Below, piece by piece: positions 15,358-23,394 of a DNA stretch of 45,494 nucleotides. The notes under the pieces were generated by a model. That model ran no database searches. It saw only the letters and a list, made by a program, of their open reading frames with translations, and was not told the DNA's origin. Source of the stretch: an uncultured Eubacterium sp. (GTDB lineage: Bacteria; Bacillota; Clostridia; Oscillospirales; Acutalibacteraceae); assembly GCA_910577215.1 (NCBI GenBank), contig CAJTMQ010000005.1:244-45737 (forward strand), read 5' to 3'. Position numbers and translations under genes: made by a program. Within the stretch, counting starts at the first letter, position 1. Every line of letters starts with the position of its first letter.

Positions 15358-16389
15358 ATGAAAAAAACGGTTAAAATAGCAATAGGAGCAGTTGTTGCTA
15401 TAGTAGTAATTGTTGTGGCAATATTGGGATATAATGCCATTATGAAAGATATTAACGGTAGCGATAACGGTGATAAACAAGAGTATACTCTTGTTATTAA
15501 AAACGAGGATTTTCAGTATCAGGTTGCTGCAAGTTTAAAGCAGGGCGGAATCGTTATTGATGATTCAATATGGTCATTATGGATGGATAAGCATTATCCT
15601 GATTTTACTTATATAAACGGCGAATATTATCTTAATTCCGCAATGAGCTATGAAGAGATTGCACAGAAGTTGCAAAATCCCGATATAAGCCACAAAAATG
15701 TGTCCGTTTGCATTCCTGAGGGTTATAATGTGTTTGATATAGCAAAGGTGCTTGAGGAAAACGGAATCTGCGCTGCGGATGATTTTTATAAGGCTGTTTC
15801 AACAACAGAGGGCTATAATTACAGCTGGATTGAGGAGTTGCCAAAGGGTAATGACAAAATCGGTTTTATTTTAGAGGGCTTTCTTTTTCCTGCAACATAC
15901 GATATAGGTGAAAACACACCTGCAAATGAGGTTGTTGATAAAATGCTTAATGCGTTTGATAACAGGCTCAGCAATGAAATGCTTGCCTATTGTGCAGATA
16001 ATAATATGACGCTTTATGAGTTTGTTACACTCTGTTCAATCGTTCAGGAGGAGGCATTAACACTTGAAAGTGCTGAAAATATTGCTTCTGTGCTTATAAA
16101 CAGACTCAATAAAGGCAGTATGCTTCAGTGTGATGTAACACATTTTTATGCTAAAAATCTTCTTGATCACGGTTTTTCAAAGGCTGTGTACGATTCGTAT
16201 TATACCTACAGATGTCCTGCACTTCCGTCCGGACCTATAACAAATTCCGGTATGGATATTATTGATGCAGTTATAAATCACCCGGATACAAATTATCTTT
16301 TCTTCTTTTCGGATCTTAAAGGTGAATTCCATTTTGCATCAACAGGTGAGGAGTTTGAAGCGTTAAAGCAGAAATACCCTTGGCAGTAA
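15358..16389 (+). CDS. mltG: Endolytic murein transglycosylase MltG (YceG-like)
   Basis: Membrane-anchored enzyme that cuts nascent glycan strands of peptidoglycan. The 343-residue protein has one N-terminal transmembrane helix (about residues 5-26) and the YceG domain outside. Seen motifs: ICIPEG-like VCIPEGYNVFDIAKVL (a LysM-like subdomain), EGFLFPATYDI, the catalytic glutamate region CSIVQEEA at about 227-233, and SVLINRLNKGSMLQCD, ending with YLFFFSD and FHFAST. The usual last-step motif NRYNTY is replaced by YDSYYTYRCPALPSGPITNSG, with the conserved ALPSGPI present. The start lies 3 nt after the pyk stop, so it is co-transcribed. Confidence 0.93.
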   Translation: MKKTVKIAIGAVVAIVVIVVAILGYNAIMKDINGSDNGDKQEYTLVIKNEDFQYQVAASLKQGGIVIDDSIWSLWMDKHYPDFTYINGEYYLNSAMSYEEIAQKLQNPDISHKNVSVCIPEGYNVFDIAKVLEENGICAADDFYKAVSTTEGYNYSWIEELPKGNDKIGFILEGFLFPATYDIGENTPANEVVDKMLNAFDNRLSNEMLAYCADNNMTLYEFVTLCSIVQEEALTLESAENIASVLINRLNKGSMLQCDVTHFYAKNLLDHGFSKAVYDSYYTYRCPALPSGPITNSGMDIIDAVINHPDTNYLFFFSDLKGEFHFASTGEEFEALKQKYPWQ

Positions 16390-16410
16390 ATCAGAAAGGA
16401 CGCAGAATTT

Positions 16411-17313
16411 ATGTCTAAGTTTGACAGAGATTATTTAGACCTTTGCCGCAGAATTCTAAATGAGGGCACTGAGGTTGAAAACAGAACAGGTGTTAACACA
16501 ATCAAGGTTCCTTCACATCATTTTCATTTTGATTTATCAAAGGAATTTCCGATTTTAACAACGAAGCAGGTGTTTATCAGGCAGGCAGTGCTTGAAATGC
16601 TGTGGATATATCAGGCACAGTCAAATGATGTAAGATGGCTTCAGGAACGAAATGTTAAAATATGGAATGAATGGGAAATAGATGAAAACGGAATCTGGAC
16701 AGCAACGCAGATGCTTCCCGATGACAACGGCGGACTTGTTAAGAAAACCATACATAAGGATTTCGGCAGGGAATATGCCCACACTATAGGCACTGCCTAT
16801 GGTTACATTGTTAATAAGTTTCAGATGACGCAGAATCTGATTGATAAGCTGAAAAATCACCCTGAGGACAGAAGGATGCTTATGACCTTATGGCAGAATG
16901 ATTATCTTGAAACAGCCGTGCTTCCAAGCTGTGTGTGGAGCAGTGAATGGGATGTAACAAACGGAAAGCTGAATTGCTGGGTGCATCAGAGAAGCTGTGA
17001 TGTGCCGCTTGGTCTGCCGTTTAATATAACGCAGTATGCAGTGCTTCTGTGTATGCTTGCACAGGTCTGCGGTCTTGAGCCGGGAACGATTGACTGGAGC
17101 ATTAAGGATGCACATATTTATGTTAATCAGGTAGACGGCATTAAAGAGCAGATACGCAGAATAGATGAGGAGGGTGATTTGCCGGCACCAAAGTTATGGC
17201 TTAACCCCCATATTGATGATTTCTTTAAGTTTGATAACAGCAGGGATTGCCTTGATGTTAAGCTGATCGATTATAAGCATTTAGGAAAAATTTCTTTTCC
17301 TATTTCACAGTAG
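16411..17313 (+). CDS. thyA: Thymidylate synthase (divergent active-site neighbourhood)
   Basis: Makes dTMP from dUMP using methylene-tetrahydrofolate. The 300-residue protein keeps the catalytic cysteine (Cys174), the dUMP-binding block QRSCDVPLG (Gln193, Arg194, Ser195, Asp197), PFNITQYA with Asn205, and DAHIYVNQ (His and Tyr). The usual PCH around the nucleophile is SCV here, so His is replaced by Val175. In studied enzymes this His is conserved but not essential. Upstream elements such as FPILTTKQVFIRQAVLEMLW and WNEW are present. The partner folA follows after 9 nt, matching the need to recycle dihydrofolate. The AAAGGA site is 11 nt before ATG. Confidence 0.93.
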   Translation: MSKFDRDYLDLCRRILNEGTEVENRTGVNTIKVPSHHFHFDLSKEFPILTTKQVFIRQAVLEMLWIYQAQSNDVRWLQERNVKIWNEWEIDENGIWTATQMLPDDNGGLVKKTIHKDFGREYAHTIGTAYGYIVNKFQMTQNLIDKLKNHPEDRRMLMTLWQNDYLETAVLPSCVWSSEWDVTNGKLNCWVHQRSCDVPLGLPFNITQYAVLLCMLAQVCGLEPGTIDWSIKDAHIYVNQVDGIKEQIRRIDEEGDLPAPKLWLNPHIDDFFKFDNSRDCLDVKLIDYKHLGKISFPISQ

Positions 17314-17322
17314 GAGGGAATT

Positions 17323-17805
17323 ATGACCATTTCAATGATTGCCGCGGTAGGCAGAAATAATGAAATAGGCAAGGGGAATGATCTTGTTTTTCATTTTAAA
17401 AATGATATGAAATTCTTTAGAGAAACCACAACAGGGGGAACTGTTGTTATGGGCAGAAAAACCTTTGAATCTCTTCCCAAGGTGCTTCCCAACAGAAGAA
17501 ATATTGTTATTTCGCGAAATGAAAAGCTTGAAATAGACGGCGCAGAGGTCTGTGGCAGTGTTGAAGCGGCTGTTGAGCTGTGCAAAAATGATGAAAAGGT
17601 TTTCATTATAGGCGGCGGTAATATTTACAGTCAGTTTCTTGAATTGGCAGACAGGCTTTATTTAACAGAGGTTGACGCTGTTTGCGATGATGCAGACACC
17701 TTTTTTCCTGAATTTGATAAATCAGCATGGAAAAAAGAAGTGCTTGCAGAGCATAATGAAAACGGAATTGATTATCGGCATATTTTATATACAAAAAGTT
17801 GTTGA
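17323..17805 (+). CDS. folA: Dihydrofolate reductase
   Basis: Reduces dihydrofolate to tetrahydrofolate with NADPH, regenerating the cofactor oxidised by thyA. At 160 residues it is of standard length. Visible: SMIAAVGRNNEIGKGNDL, the acidic active-site residue Asp28 in FKNDMKFF, the NADPH motif VVMGRKTFESLP, NIVISRN, and FIIGGGNIYSQFL. The usual LPW near residue 22 reads LVF, so the conserved tryptophan is Phe23. TAGGAGGG precedes the ATG. The stop codon is overlapped by the -35 box of the infC promoter. Confidence 0.95.
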   Translation: MTISMIAAVGRNNEIGKGNDLVFHFKNDMKFFRETTTGGTVVMGRKTFESLPKVLPNRRNIVISRNEKLEIDGAEVCGSVEAAVELCKNDEKVFIIGGGNIYSQFLELADRLYLTEVDAVCDDADTFFPEFDKSAWKKEVLAEHNENGIDYRHILYTKSC

Positions 17806-17830
17806 CAAATTATGGCGGGTGTGTTACTAT
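17802..17830 (+). promoter_or_regulatory. Promoter of infC-rpmI-rplT
   Basis: TTGACA at 17802-17807 (overlapping the folA stop), 17-nt spacer, TACTAT at 17825-17830. The transcript starts near 17837, giving a leader of about 125 nt before infC. Confidence 0.75.
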
Positions 17831-17836
17831 ATCTTC

Positions 17837-17962
17837 ACAACAAAGAAGAACACAGCTCGTTCTCCCCTTAAGCACAGGCAAAAAGGGCAATATTCAATTA
17901 TGATTGTTGAAGTGCGGGCATTTGTGTTCGCACTTTTAATTTTTTACAAAGAGGTGTTTTTT
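17837..17962 (+). promoter_or_regulatory. infC operon leader RNA, candidate L20-type autoregulatory leader
   Basis: In Firmicutes the infC-rpmI-rplT operon is often controlled by ribosomal protein L20 binding a leader RNA that switches a terminator. Here the leader has a terminator-like hairpin at its end, and an early GACACA-like segment, GAACACA at 17848-17854, is exactly complementary to TGTGTTC at 17923-17929 in the loop and 3' arm of that hairpin. This permits a long-range pairing or pseudoknot competing with the terminator. The assignment to the L20 leader class is inferred. Confidence 0.5.
17910..17947 (+). terminator. Attenuator-like hairpin in the infC leader
   Basis: 7-bp stem AAGTGCG/CGCACTT with a 12-nt loop, followed by TTAATTTTTT, just before the infC ribosome site. 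The T-tract is interrupted by AA, so termination would be partial. Confidence 0.55.
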
Positions 17963-18481
17963 ATCAGTAAGGAAGCTCCACAGCTTAATGGCGAAATCAG
18001 AGATAAGGAAGTTCGTGTAATCACTGCAGACGGCGAGCAGCTTGGCATTATGAGTGCGAAAGAGGCCCAGAATGAGGCAGATAAAAGAGGTCAGGATTTA
18101 GTTAAAATTGCTCCTCAGGCAAAGCCTCCCGTTGTAAAGATTATGGATTACAGCAAATTTCGTTATGAGCAGGCTAAGCGCGAAAAGGAAAATCGCAAAA
18201 AGCAAAAAACTGTTGAAACAAAAGAAATTCGCCTTTCGCTCAATATTGATATAGGAGATTTCAACACAAAGGTTAACCAGGCAAAGAAGTTTCTTGCAAA
18301 GGGTGATAAGCTTAAGGTTTCTATACGACTTCGCGGTCGTGAAATGGCGCATCCTGAAATCGGCACAGCGAATATGGAAAGATTTGCTGCTGCGCTTGGT
18401 GAAGATATTAATGTTGATAAAGCACCGAAGCTTGAAGGCCGTCAGATATTGATGTTTGTGTCTTCAAAATTAAGCAAGTAA
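17963..18481 (+). CDS. infC: Translation initiation factor IF-3, non-canonical ATC start
   Basis: IF-3 binds the 30S subunit and proofreads start codon and initiator tRNA. The 172-residue frame begins ISKEAPQLNGEIRDKEVRVI, aligning with the conserved IF-3 N-terminus, and includes KPPVVKIMDYSKFRYEQ, the Lys-rich linker, and the C-domain KVSIRLRGREMAHP. No ATG, GTG or TTG exists at the right place: GAGGTG at 17951-17956 is followed by six T and then ATC. Many infC genes start at ATT or another rare codon, which makes synthesis sensitive to IF-3's own proofreading. The frame stays open upstream, but that part is unlike IF-3 and overlaps the promoter. rpmI and rplT follow. Confidence 0.93.
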   Translation: MSKEAPQLNGEIRDKEVRVITADGEQLGIMSAKEAQNEADKRGQDLVKIAPQAKPPVVKIMDYSKFRYEQAKREKENRKKQKTVETKEIRLSLNIDIGDFNTKVNQAKKFLAKGDKLKVSIRLRGREMAHPEIGTANMERFAAALGEDINVDKAPKLEGRQILMFVSSKLSK

Positions 18482-18503
18482 TTTTTATATGGAGGAATAA
18501 ATT

Positions 18504-18701
18504 ATGCCTAAGATTAAAACTCACAGCGGCGCTAAAAAGCGTTTCAAAACAACTAAAAACGGCAAGGTAAAGCGTGCACATGCTTATACCTCACACATTC
18601 TTACAAAGAAAACAACAAAACGTAAGAGAAATCTTCGCAAAACTACTGTAGGTGATGTTACAAACCAGAAGCAGATGAAGAGACTTGTTCCTTATAAATA
18701 A
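18504..18701 (+). CDS. rpmI: 50S ribosomal protein bL35
   Basis: Small basic protein of the large ribosomal subunit, 65 residues, with the family start MPKIKTHSGAKKRFKTTKNGKVK and the ending QMKRLVPYK given in the usual arrangement. Complete, with GGAGGA before ATG. It is the middle gene of infC-rpmI-rplT, 22 nt after infC. Confidence 0.97.
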   Translation: MPKIKTHSGAKKRFKTTKNGKVKRAHAYTSHILTKKTTKRKRNLRKTTVGDVTNQKQMKRLVPYK

Positions 18702-18773
18702 AAACATTGCCTGAGGCAGAATTAAGGAAATTTTATTTTACGGTTTAACAATAAATTCGGAGGTATTTAAGTT

Positions 18774-19127
18774 ATGGCAAGAATTAAAGGCGCTTTAGCC
18801 ACTCGCAAAAGAAGAAAAAAAGTATTAAAGGCTGCTAAAGGTTATTACGGCAGCAAGCATTGCCTTTTCAAAACTGCTAAGCAGGCAGTTATGAAGAGCG
18901 GTCAGTATGCATATATCGGAAGAAAGCAGAAGAAGAGAGAATTCCGCAAGATGTGGATTACCCGTATTTCAGCTGCTTGCAAAATGAATGGTATGAACTA
19001 TTCTTCATTTATGAACGGTCTTAAAAAAGCAGGTATTGATCTTAACAGAAAGATGCTTTCAGAGATTGCTGTAGCAGATGCAGAGGCATTCAAGACTCTT
19101 GTTGATGCTGCAAAGGCCGCTCTTTAA
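18774..19127 (+). CDS. rplT: 50S ribosomal protein bL20
   Basis: Large-subunit assembly protein of 117 residues, standard length. It begins MARIKGALATRKRRKKVLKAA and carries AKGYYGSKHCLFKTAKQAV, YIGRKQKKREFRKMWITRI and NGLKKAGIDLNRKMLSEIA. In related bacteria L20 also represses its operon by binding the infC leader. A strong terminator follows 13 nt after the stop. Confidence 0.97.
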   Translation: MARIKGALATRKRRKKVLKAAKGYYGSKHCLFKTAKQAVMKSGQYAYIGRKQKKREFRKMWITRISAACKMNGMNYSSFMNGLKKAGIDLNRKMLSEIAVADAEAFKTLVDAAKAAL

Positions 19128-19140
19128 TAGAAATACTTTA

Positions 19141-19169
19141 AAAGGCAAAGAAATTTTCTTTGCCTTTTT
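19141..19169 (+). terminator. Terminator of infC-rpmI-rplT
   Basis: 11-bp stem AAAGGCAAAGA/TCTTTGCCTTT with a 5-nt loop and a final TT run. Confidence 0.88.
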
Positions 19170-19180
19170 ATATTTTTATG

Positions 19181-19209
19181 TTGCACTTTTTTGCTATATA
19201 ATGTATTAT
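19181..19209 (+). promoter_or_regulatory. Probable promoter of the trmH-dprA-topA run
   Basis: TTGCAC at 19181-19186, 17-nt spacer, TATTAT at 19204-19209; a TATAAT also occurs at 19207-19212 with a longer spacer. It lies between the rplT terminator and the next gene. Confidence 0.5.
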
Positions 19210-19284
19210 AATTTATATCTTAATACTAAAAGTGTGATTTTCTTAAACGTACGTAAAGAAATTTTTGGTTAAGCCGAGGTCGGT

Positions 19285-20067
19285 ATGGATAAAATCACAA
19301 GCAGAAACAATGAACTTATTAAAGGCATAAAAAAGCTTTTCACATCTCGCAAGGCAAGGATGCAGGAATGCAAATTTGTTTTAGAGGGTGCAAGGCTTTG
19401 TTTTGATGTTTTTAATTCAGTTTATAAGGTGAACACATTTTTAATAACTGAAAGTGCAGCAGAAAAATATAAAAAGCAGTTTGAAGATATGCTTAAAATA
19501 GCAGACAGTGCATATTTTATTTCAGAGGATGTTGCAGATAAGCTTGGCGAAACGGAAAATACACAGGGTGTGTTCTGTGTATGTGCAATTCCGCAGGTGG
19601 GTTATAAAATCGCTGCCGGCAAAAAATATATTGCTCTGGACAGTTTGCAGGATCCTTCAAATTTGGGTGCAATTATCAGAACTGCAGAAGCTCTCGGAAT
19701 TGATGGAGGGATATGCTATAACTGCTGTGATCTGTATAATCCTAAGGCGCTGCGTGCTTCAATGGGCAGTATTTTAAGGCTCCCTGTTGTTTTAAGCAAC
19801 AATCTTGTTGATGATATTGAAAAAGCAAAGGCAGACGGCTTTTCGGTTTATGCAACCGTTCCTGCTAAAGATGCGGAGGATATAACAGAAATTGTTTTTC
19901 CTGAATCATCAATCAGCATAATAGGAAATGAGGGCAGCGGAATCTCCGAAGAGGTAAAGGCAGCTGCAACGGAGCTGATTACAATAAATATGCTTGGCAG
20001 GGCAGAAAGTCTTAATGCTTCAATGGCAGGAGCAATAACGATGTGGGAAATGCTGCGGGGAAATTAA
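19285..20067 (+). CDS. TrmH/SpoU-family RNA 2'-O-methyltransferase
   Basis: S-adenosylmethionine-dependent enzyme that methylates a ribose of rRNA or tRNA. The 260-residue protein has an N-terminal substrate-binding domain (to about residue 105) and a C-terminal SPOUT knot domain with the three family motifs: DPSNLGAIIRTAEALG (motif 1, with Asn and Arg), IIGNEGSGISEEV (motif 2) and INMLGRAESLNASMAGAI (motif 3). This layout is that of 23S rRNA methylases like RlmB/TsnR, but the target base cannot be fixed. GAGGT precedes the ATG, and the dprA start follows directly after the stop. Confidence 0.9.
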   Translation: MDKITSRNNELIKGIKKLFTSRKARMQECKFVLEGARLCFDVFNSVYKVNTFLITESAAEKYKKQFEDMLKIADSAYFISEDVADKLGETENTQGVFCVCAIPQVGYKIAAGKKYIALDSLQDPSNLGAIIRTAEALGIDGGICYNCCDLYNPKALRASMGSILRLPVVLSNNLVDDIEKAKADGFSVYATVPAKDAEDITEIVFPESSISIIGNEGSGISEEVKAAATELITINMLGRAESLNASMAGAITMWEMLRGN

Positions 20068-21273
20068 ATGAGTGATAATGCAATCTATTGGCTTTGGCTG
20101 CAAAAAGCATTGGGTGAGGGTGCAAGGTTCAAGGAAATACTTGAAGATTTCGGCAGTATAAAATCACTGTATGAAGCAAATATTCTTGAATGGAGAATGA
20201 GCCCGTCACTTGTGCCTAAGCAGATAAACAGGCTTGAAAATGTAAAGCTTGATGATGTGCAGGAAATTATATATGCGTGTGATCAGAATCATTGGCAGAT
20301 TATAGATTATGATGATGAAAACTATCCTGTGCGTTTAAAAGAAATACCAAATCCGCCTGCTGTGATTTATACGGACGGCGAACTGCCTGATATTGATAAC
20401 AGTGTTGTAATCAGTATGGTAGGCACAAGAAAAGCAAGTGAATATGCCATTAAGGTAACAGAGCTTATGAGCAGAGGTGTTGCACAAAGCGGTGCGGTTG
20501 TTGTTTCGGGCGGAGCACTCGGAGTTGATTCTGCTTCGCACAGAGGCGCAATTATGTGCGGCGGCAAAACGGTTGCGGTACTTGGCTGCGGCTTTGGCAC
20601 AAATTATCTTATGGGCAATAAAGCTTTAAGGGATTCAATTAAAAATAACGGTGCCCTTGTAACGGAGTTTCCGCCGTTTACACCGGCAACAAGATATACC
20701 TTCCCGCTCAGAAACAGAATTATAAGCGGTTTGGCACTCGGTGTGCTGGTTGTTGAAGCAAATGTTAAAAGCGGAAGTCTTATAACGGCGAAATTTGCTT
20801 TGGAGCAAAACAGAGATGTTTATGCTGTTCCTTGTTCAATACTTGCGCCGCAGTTTGCAGGCACAAATAAGCTTATTGAGGACGGTGCCTGTGTGGCAAC
20901 GAAACCTGTTGATTTGCTTTATCCGTATGCAGAGCAATATGATATAGATTTATCAAAGGTTAAGTCAATTGATGAGCTTATGAATGAAACAAAGGACAAT
21001 AGTGCCAATATAAATTTAAAGGCAGAAGATAAGCTGTCATTTGAAAATCTTGAAAGCGGCAGAGCGCAGAGAGAAAAACGCGAAAAAACAATGCTTGGCT
21101 TAAGCGGAAATAACCTTTTGGTTTATGAGGCTTTAACAGACAGCCTGCAGCATATAGATATTATTGCAGAAAAATGTTCGCTCAGTGTTTCGGTGGTTCT
21201 AAGTGCATTAACGGCACTTGAAATTGCAGATATAGCCGAAAGTGCAAGCGGAAAAAGATATAAACTATCCTGA
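20068..21273 (+). CDS. dprA: DNA processing protein DprA (Smf)
   Basis: Binds single-stranded DNA entering the cell during transformation and loads RecA. At 401 residues it is normal. The Rossmann-like domain is clear: GTRKAS near residue 118, SGGALGVDSASHRGA from about 147, VAVLGCGF, PPFTPATRYTFPLRNRII and EANVKSGSLITAKFALEQ. The C-terminal 60 residues form a winged-helix-like domain (EALTDSLQHIDIIAEKCSLS), with a charged linker before it. DprA is also kept in non-competent Firmicutes, so competence is not shown by it alone. It abuts the gene before it and lies 18 nt before topA, the usual Firmicutes order. Confidence 0.95.
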   Translation: MSDNAIYWLWLQKALGEGARFKEILEDFGSIKSLYEANILEWRMSPSLVPKQINRLENVKLDDVQEIIYACDQNHWQIIDYDDENYPVRLKEIPNPPAVIYTDGELPDIDNSVVISMVGTRKASEYAIKVTELMSRGVAQSGAVVVSGGALGVDSASHRGAIMCGGKTVAVLGCGFGTNYLMGNKALRDSIKNNGALVTEFPPFTPATRYTFPLRNRIISGLALGVLVVEANVKSGSLITAKFALEQNRDVYAVPCSILAPQFAGTNKLIEDGACVATKPVDLLYPYAEQYDIDLSKVKSIDELMNETKDNSANINLKAEDKLSFENLESGRAQREKREKTMLGLSGNNLLVYEALTDSLQHIDIIAEKCSLSVSVVLSALTALEIADIAESASGKRYKLS

Positions 21274-21291
21274 AAGGAATAAATTTTAGAT

Positions 21292-23394
21292 ATGTCAAAA
21301 CTTGTTATAGTTGAGTCGCCTGCAAAGGCAAAAAATATTAAAGGCTATTTAGGAAAGGGCTATGAGGTTGTTGCTTCTATGGGGCACGTTCGTGATCTTC
21401 CTGCGGCACGCCTTTCCGTTGATATAAATAATAACTTTGCACCGAAATATGCGGTTATAAAGGGCAAAGAAAGCTTTGTTAAAGATCTTCAGAAAAAAGC
21501 AGAAGCAGCAGATTATGTTTATCTTGCAACTGACCCTGATAGAGAGGGAGAGGCAATAAGCTGGCATCTTGCAACACTGCTTGATCTTGATATGAACGAG
21601 AAAAACCGTGTAACATTCAATGAAATAACAAAGCACGGTGTAACCGAGGGAATGGCTTCTCCCAGATCAATAGATATTGATTTGGTTGATGCACAGCAGG
21701 CAAGAAGAATTTTAGACCGCTTAATCGGCTATAAATTATCACCGTTCATCAGCCAGAAAATCAGAAGGGGACTTTCTGCAGGCCGTGTTCAGTCTGTTGC
21801 ACTTCGTCTTATTGTTGACAGGGAGGAGGAAATCCGTGCATTTGTTCCTCAGGAATATTGGTCAATAGATGCGAAGTTCACAAATCCTCCGAGCAAAAAG
21901 GTTTTTGCCGCTGCTATTTACAGCAAGAACGGGGAAAAACTTAAAATAACAAATAAAGAGCAGAGTGATGCTGTTCTTTCTGATTTGGAAAATGCAGAAT
22001 TTACGGTTAACTCAGTTAAAAAGGGTACAAGAAAGAAAAGCCCTACACCGCCGTTCATTACCTCAACACTTCAGCAGGAGGCTTCACGCCGCCTTTCATT
22101 TCAGGCAAGAAGAACAATGAAAGCCGCTCAGGAATTATATGAGGGTGTTGATGTTGCAGGTATGGGCACAGTCGGTCTTATTACCTATATGAGAACAGAC
22201 TCCCTTCGTATTTCGGAGGATGCACGTGCGGCAGGTAATCAGTATATCATTGATACCTACGGTGAAAAATATCTTCCGAAAACGCCGAGATATTTTAAAT
22301 CCAAAGGCAATGTGCAGGACGGTCACGAAGCTATCCGCCCGTCAATGCCTAATGTTACACCTGATTCAGTTAAGGCTTCACTTACCTCGGATCAGTATAA
22401 AATATACAAGCTTGTATGGGAACGCTTCATTGCTTCACTTATGGAAAACTGCCTTCAGGAAACGGTTAAGGTTGAAATTGCCGCAGGTGATTATATTTTC
22501 ACTGCTTCGGGATATACGGTTAAGTTTGACGGCTTTACAGCCCTTTATGAGGAGTCAAAGGATGAGGGCAAGGATGATGCATCTGCACCGCTTCCGGAGC
22601 TTGCAAAGGGTGATATGCTTCGCCTTAAATCTATTTTGGGAAATCAGCATTTTACACAGCCGCCTGCAAGATATACGGAAGCGAGTCTTACAAAAGCACT
22701 TGAAGAAAACGGTGTGGGCAGACCGTCTACCTATGTTACAATTACATCAACAATTGTATCAAGGGAATATGTTAAAAGAGAGGGCAAGCAGTTTGTTCCG
22801 ACAGAGCTTGGCGAAACCGTTACAAATCTTCTTAAAGATAAAATGCCGAATATCGTTAACGTAAAATACACCTCTAAAATGGAAACAGACCTTGATAAAA
22901 TAGACAGCGGCGATGAAGATTATATTGAAATGATCCGCCTTTACTATAATGATTTTGAAGAACCCCTTGAGCAGGCAAAAAAGGATATGCAGGGCGTTAA
23001 GCTTAAGCTTAAAGAGGAAGAAACAGATGAAGTCTGTGAAAAATGCGGCAGAAATATGGTTATCAAGGTTGGCAGATTCGGAAAGTTCCTTGCCTGCCCG
23101 GGCTATCCCGAATGTAAAAATACAAAGCCGCTTGTGTTTAAAACAAAGGCAAAATGCCCTGAATGCGGCGGAGATGTTATTGAAAAGAAAACAAAGCGCG
23201 GAACATCATTCTACGGCTGCTCAAATTATCCCGACTGCAATTTTATGACATGGGATTTGCCGAGTGAAGAGGTTTGCCCTAAGTGCGGCAAATCATTATT
23301 CAGAAAAAAAGGTAATGTGCTTTACTGCCCTGATACAGAGGGCTGCGGCTTCACAAAGCCTGTTCCGAGAAAGAAAAAGGGCAGCGAAGAATAA
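21292..23394 (+). CDS. topA: DNA topoisomerase I
   Basis: Type IA topoisomerase that relaxes negative supercoils. The 700-residue protein has the TOPRIM domain (VIVESPAKAKNI at the start, TDPDREGEAISWH near 80-92), the central gate domain with catalytic Tyr299 in GLITYMRTDS, and the C-terminal region with three four-cysteine zinc-ribbon repeats beginning CEKCGRNM, CPECGGDV and CPKCGKSL. AAAGGAAT lies before the ATG. The stop codon overlaps the trmFO start by one base. Confidence 0.98.
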   Translation: MSKLVIVESPAKAKNIKGYLGKGYEVVASMGHVRDLPAARLSVDINNNFAPKYAVIKGKESFVKDLQKKAEAADYVYLATDPDREGEAISWHLATLLDLDMNEKNRVTFNEITKHGVTEGMASPRSIDIDLVDAQQARRILDRLIGYKLSPFISQKIRRGLSAGRVQSVALRLIVDREEEIRAFVPQEYWSIDAKFTNPPSKKVFAAAIYSKNGEKLKITNKEQSDAVLSDLENAEFTVNSVKKGTRKKSPTPPFITSTLQQEASRRLSFQARRTMKAAQELYEGVDVAGMGTVGLITYMRTDSLRISEDARAAGNQYIIDTYGEKYLPKTPRYFKSKGNVQDGHEAIRPSMPNVTPDSVKASLTSDQYKIYKLVWERFIASLMENCLQETVKVEIAAGDYIFTASGYTVKFDGFTALYEESKDEGKDDASAPLPELAKGDMLRLKSILGNQHFTQPPARYTEASLTKALEENGVGRPSTYVTITSTIVSREYVKREGKQFVPTELGETVTNLLKDKMPNIVNVKYTSKMETDLDKIDSGDEDYIEMIRLYYNDFEEPLEQAKKDMQGVKLKLKEEETDEVCEKCGRNMVIKVGRFGKFLACPGYPECKNTKPLVFKTKAKCPECGGDVIEKKTKRGTSFYGCSNYPDCNFMTWDLPSEEVCPKCGKSLFRKKGNVLYCPDTEGCGFTKPVPRKKKGSEE

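Noticed and set aside
17672..17962. N-terminal extension of infC by 97 residues
   Set aside because: This part overlaps folA, the infC promoter and the leader hairpin and is unlike IF-3; the protein starts at ATC 17963.
22220..22864. 214-residue ORF in another frame of topA
   Set aside because: It lies fully within topA, has no ribosome site and is an Arg/Leu-rich shadow reading.
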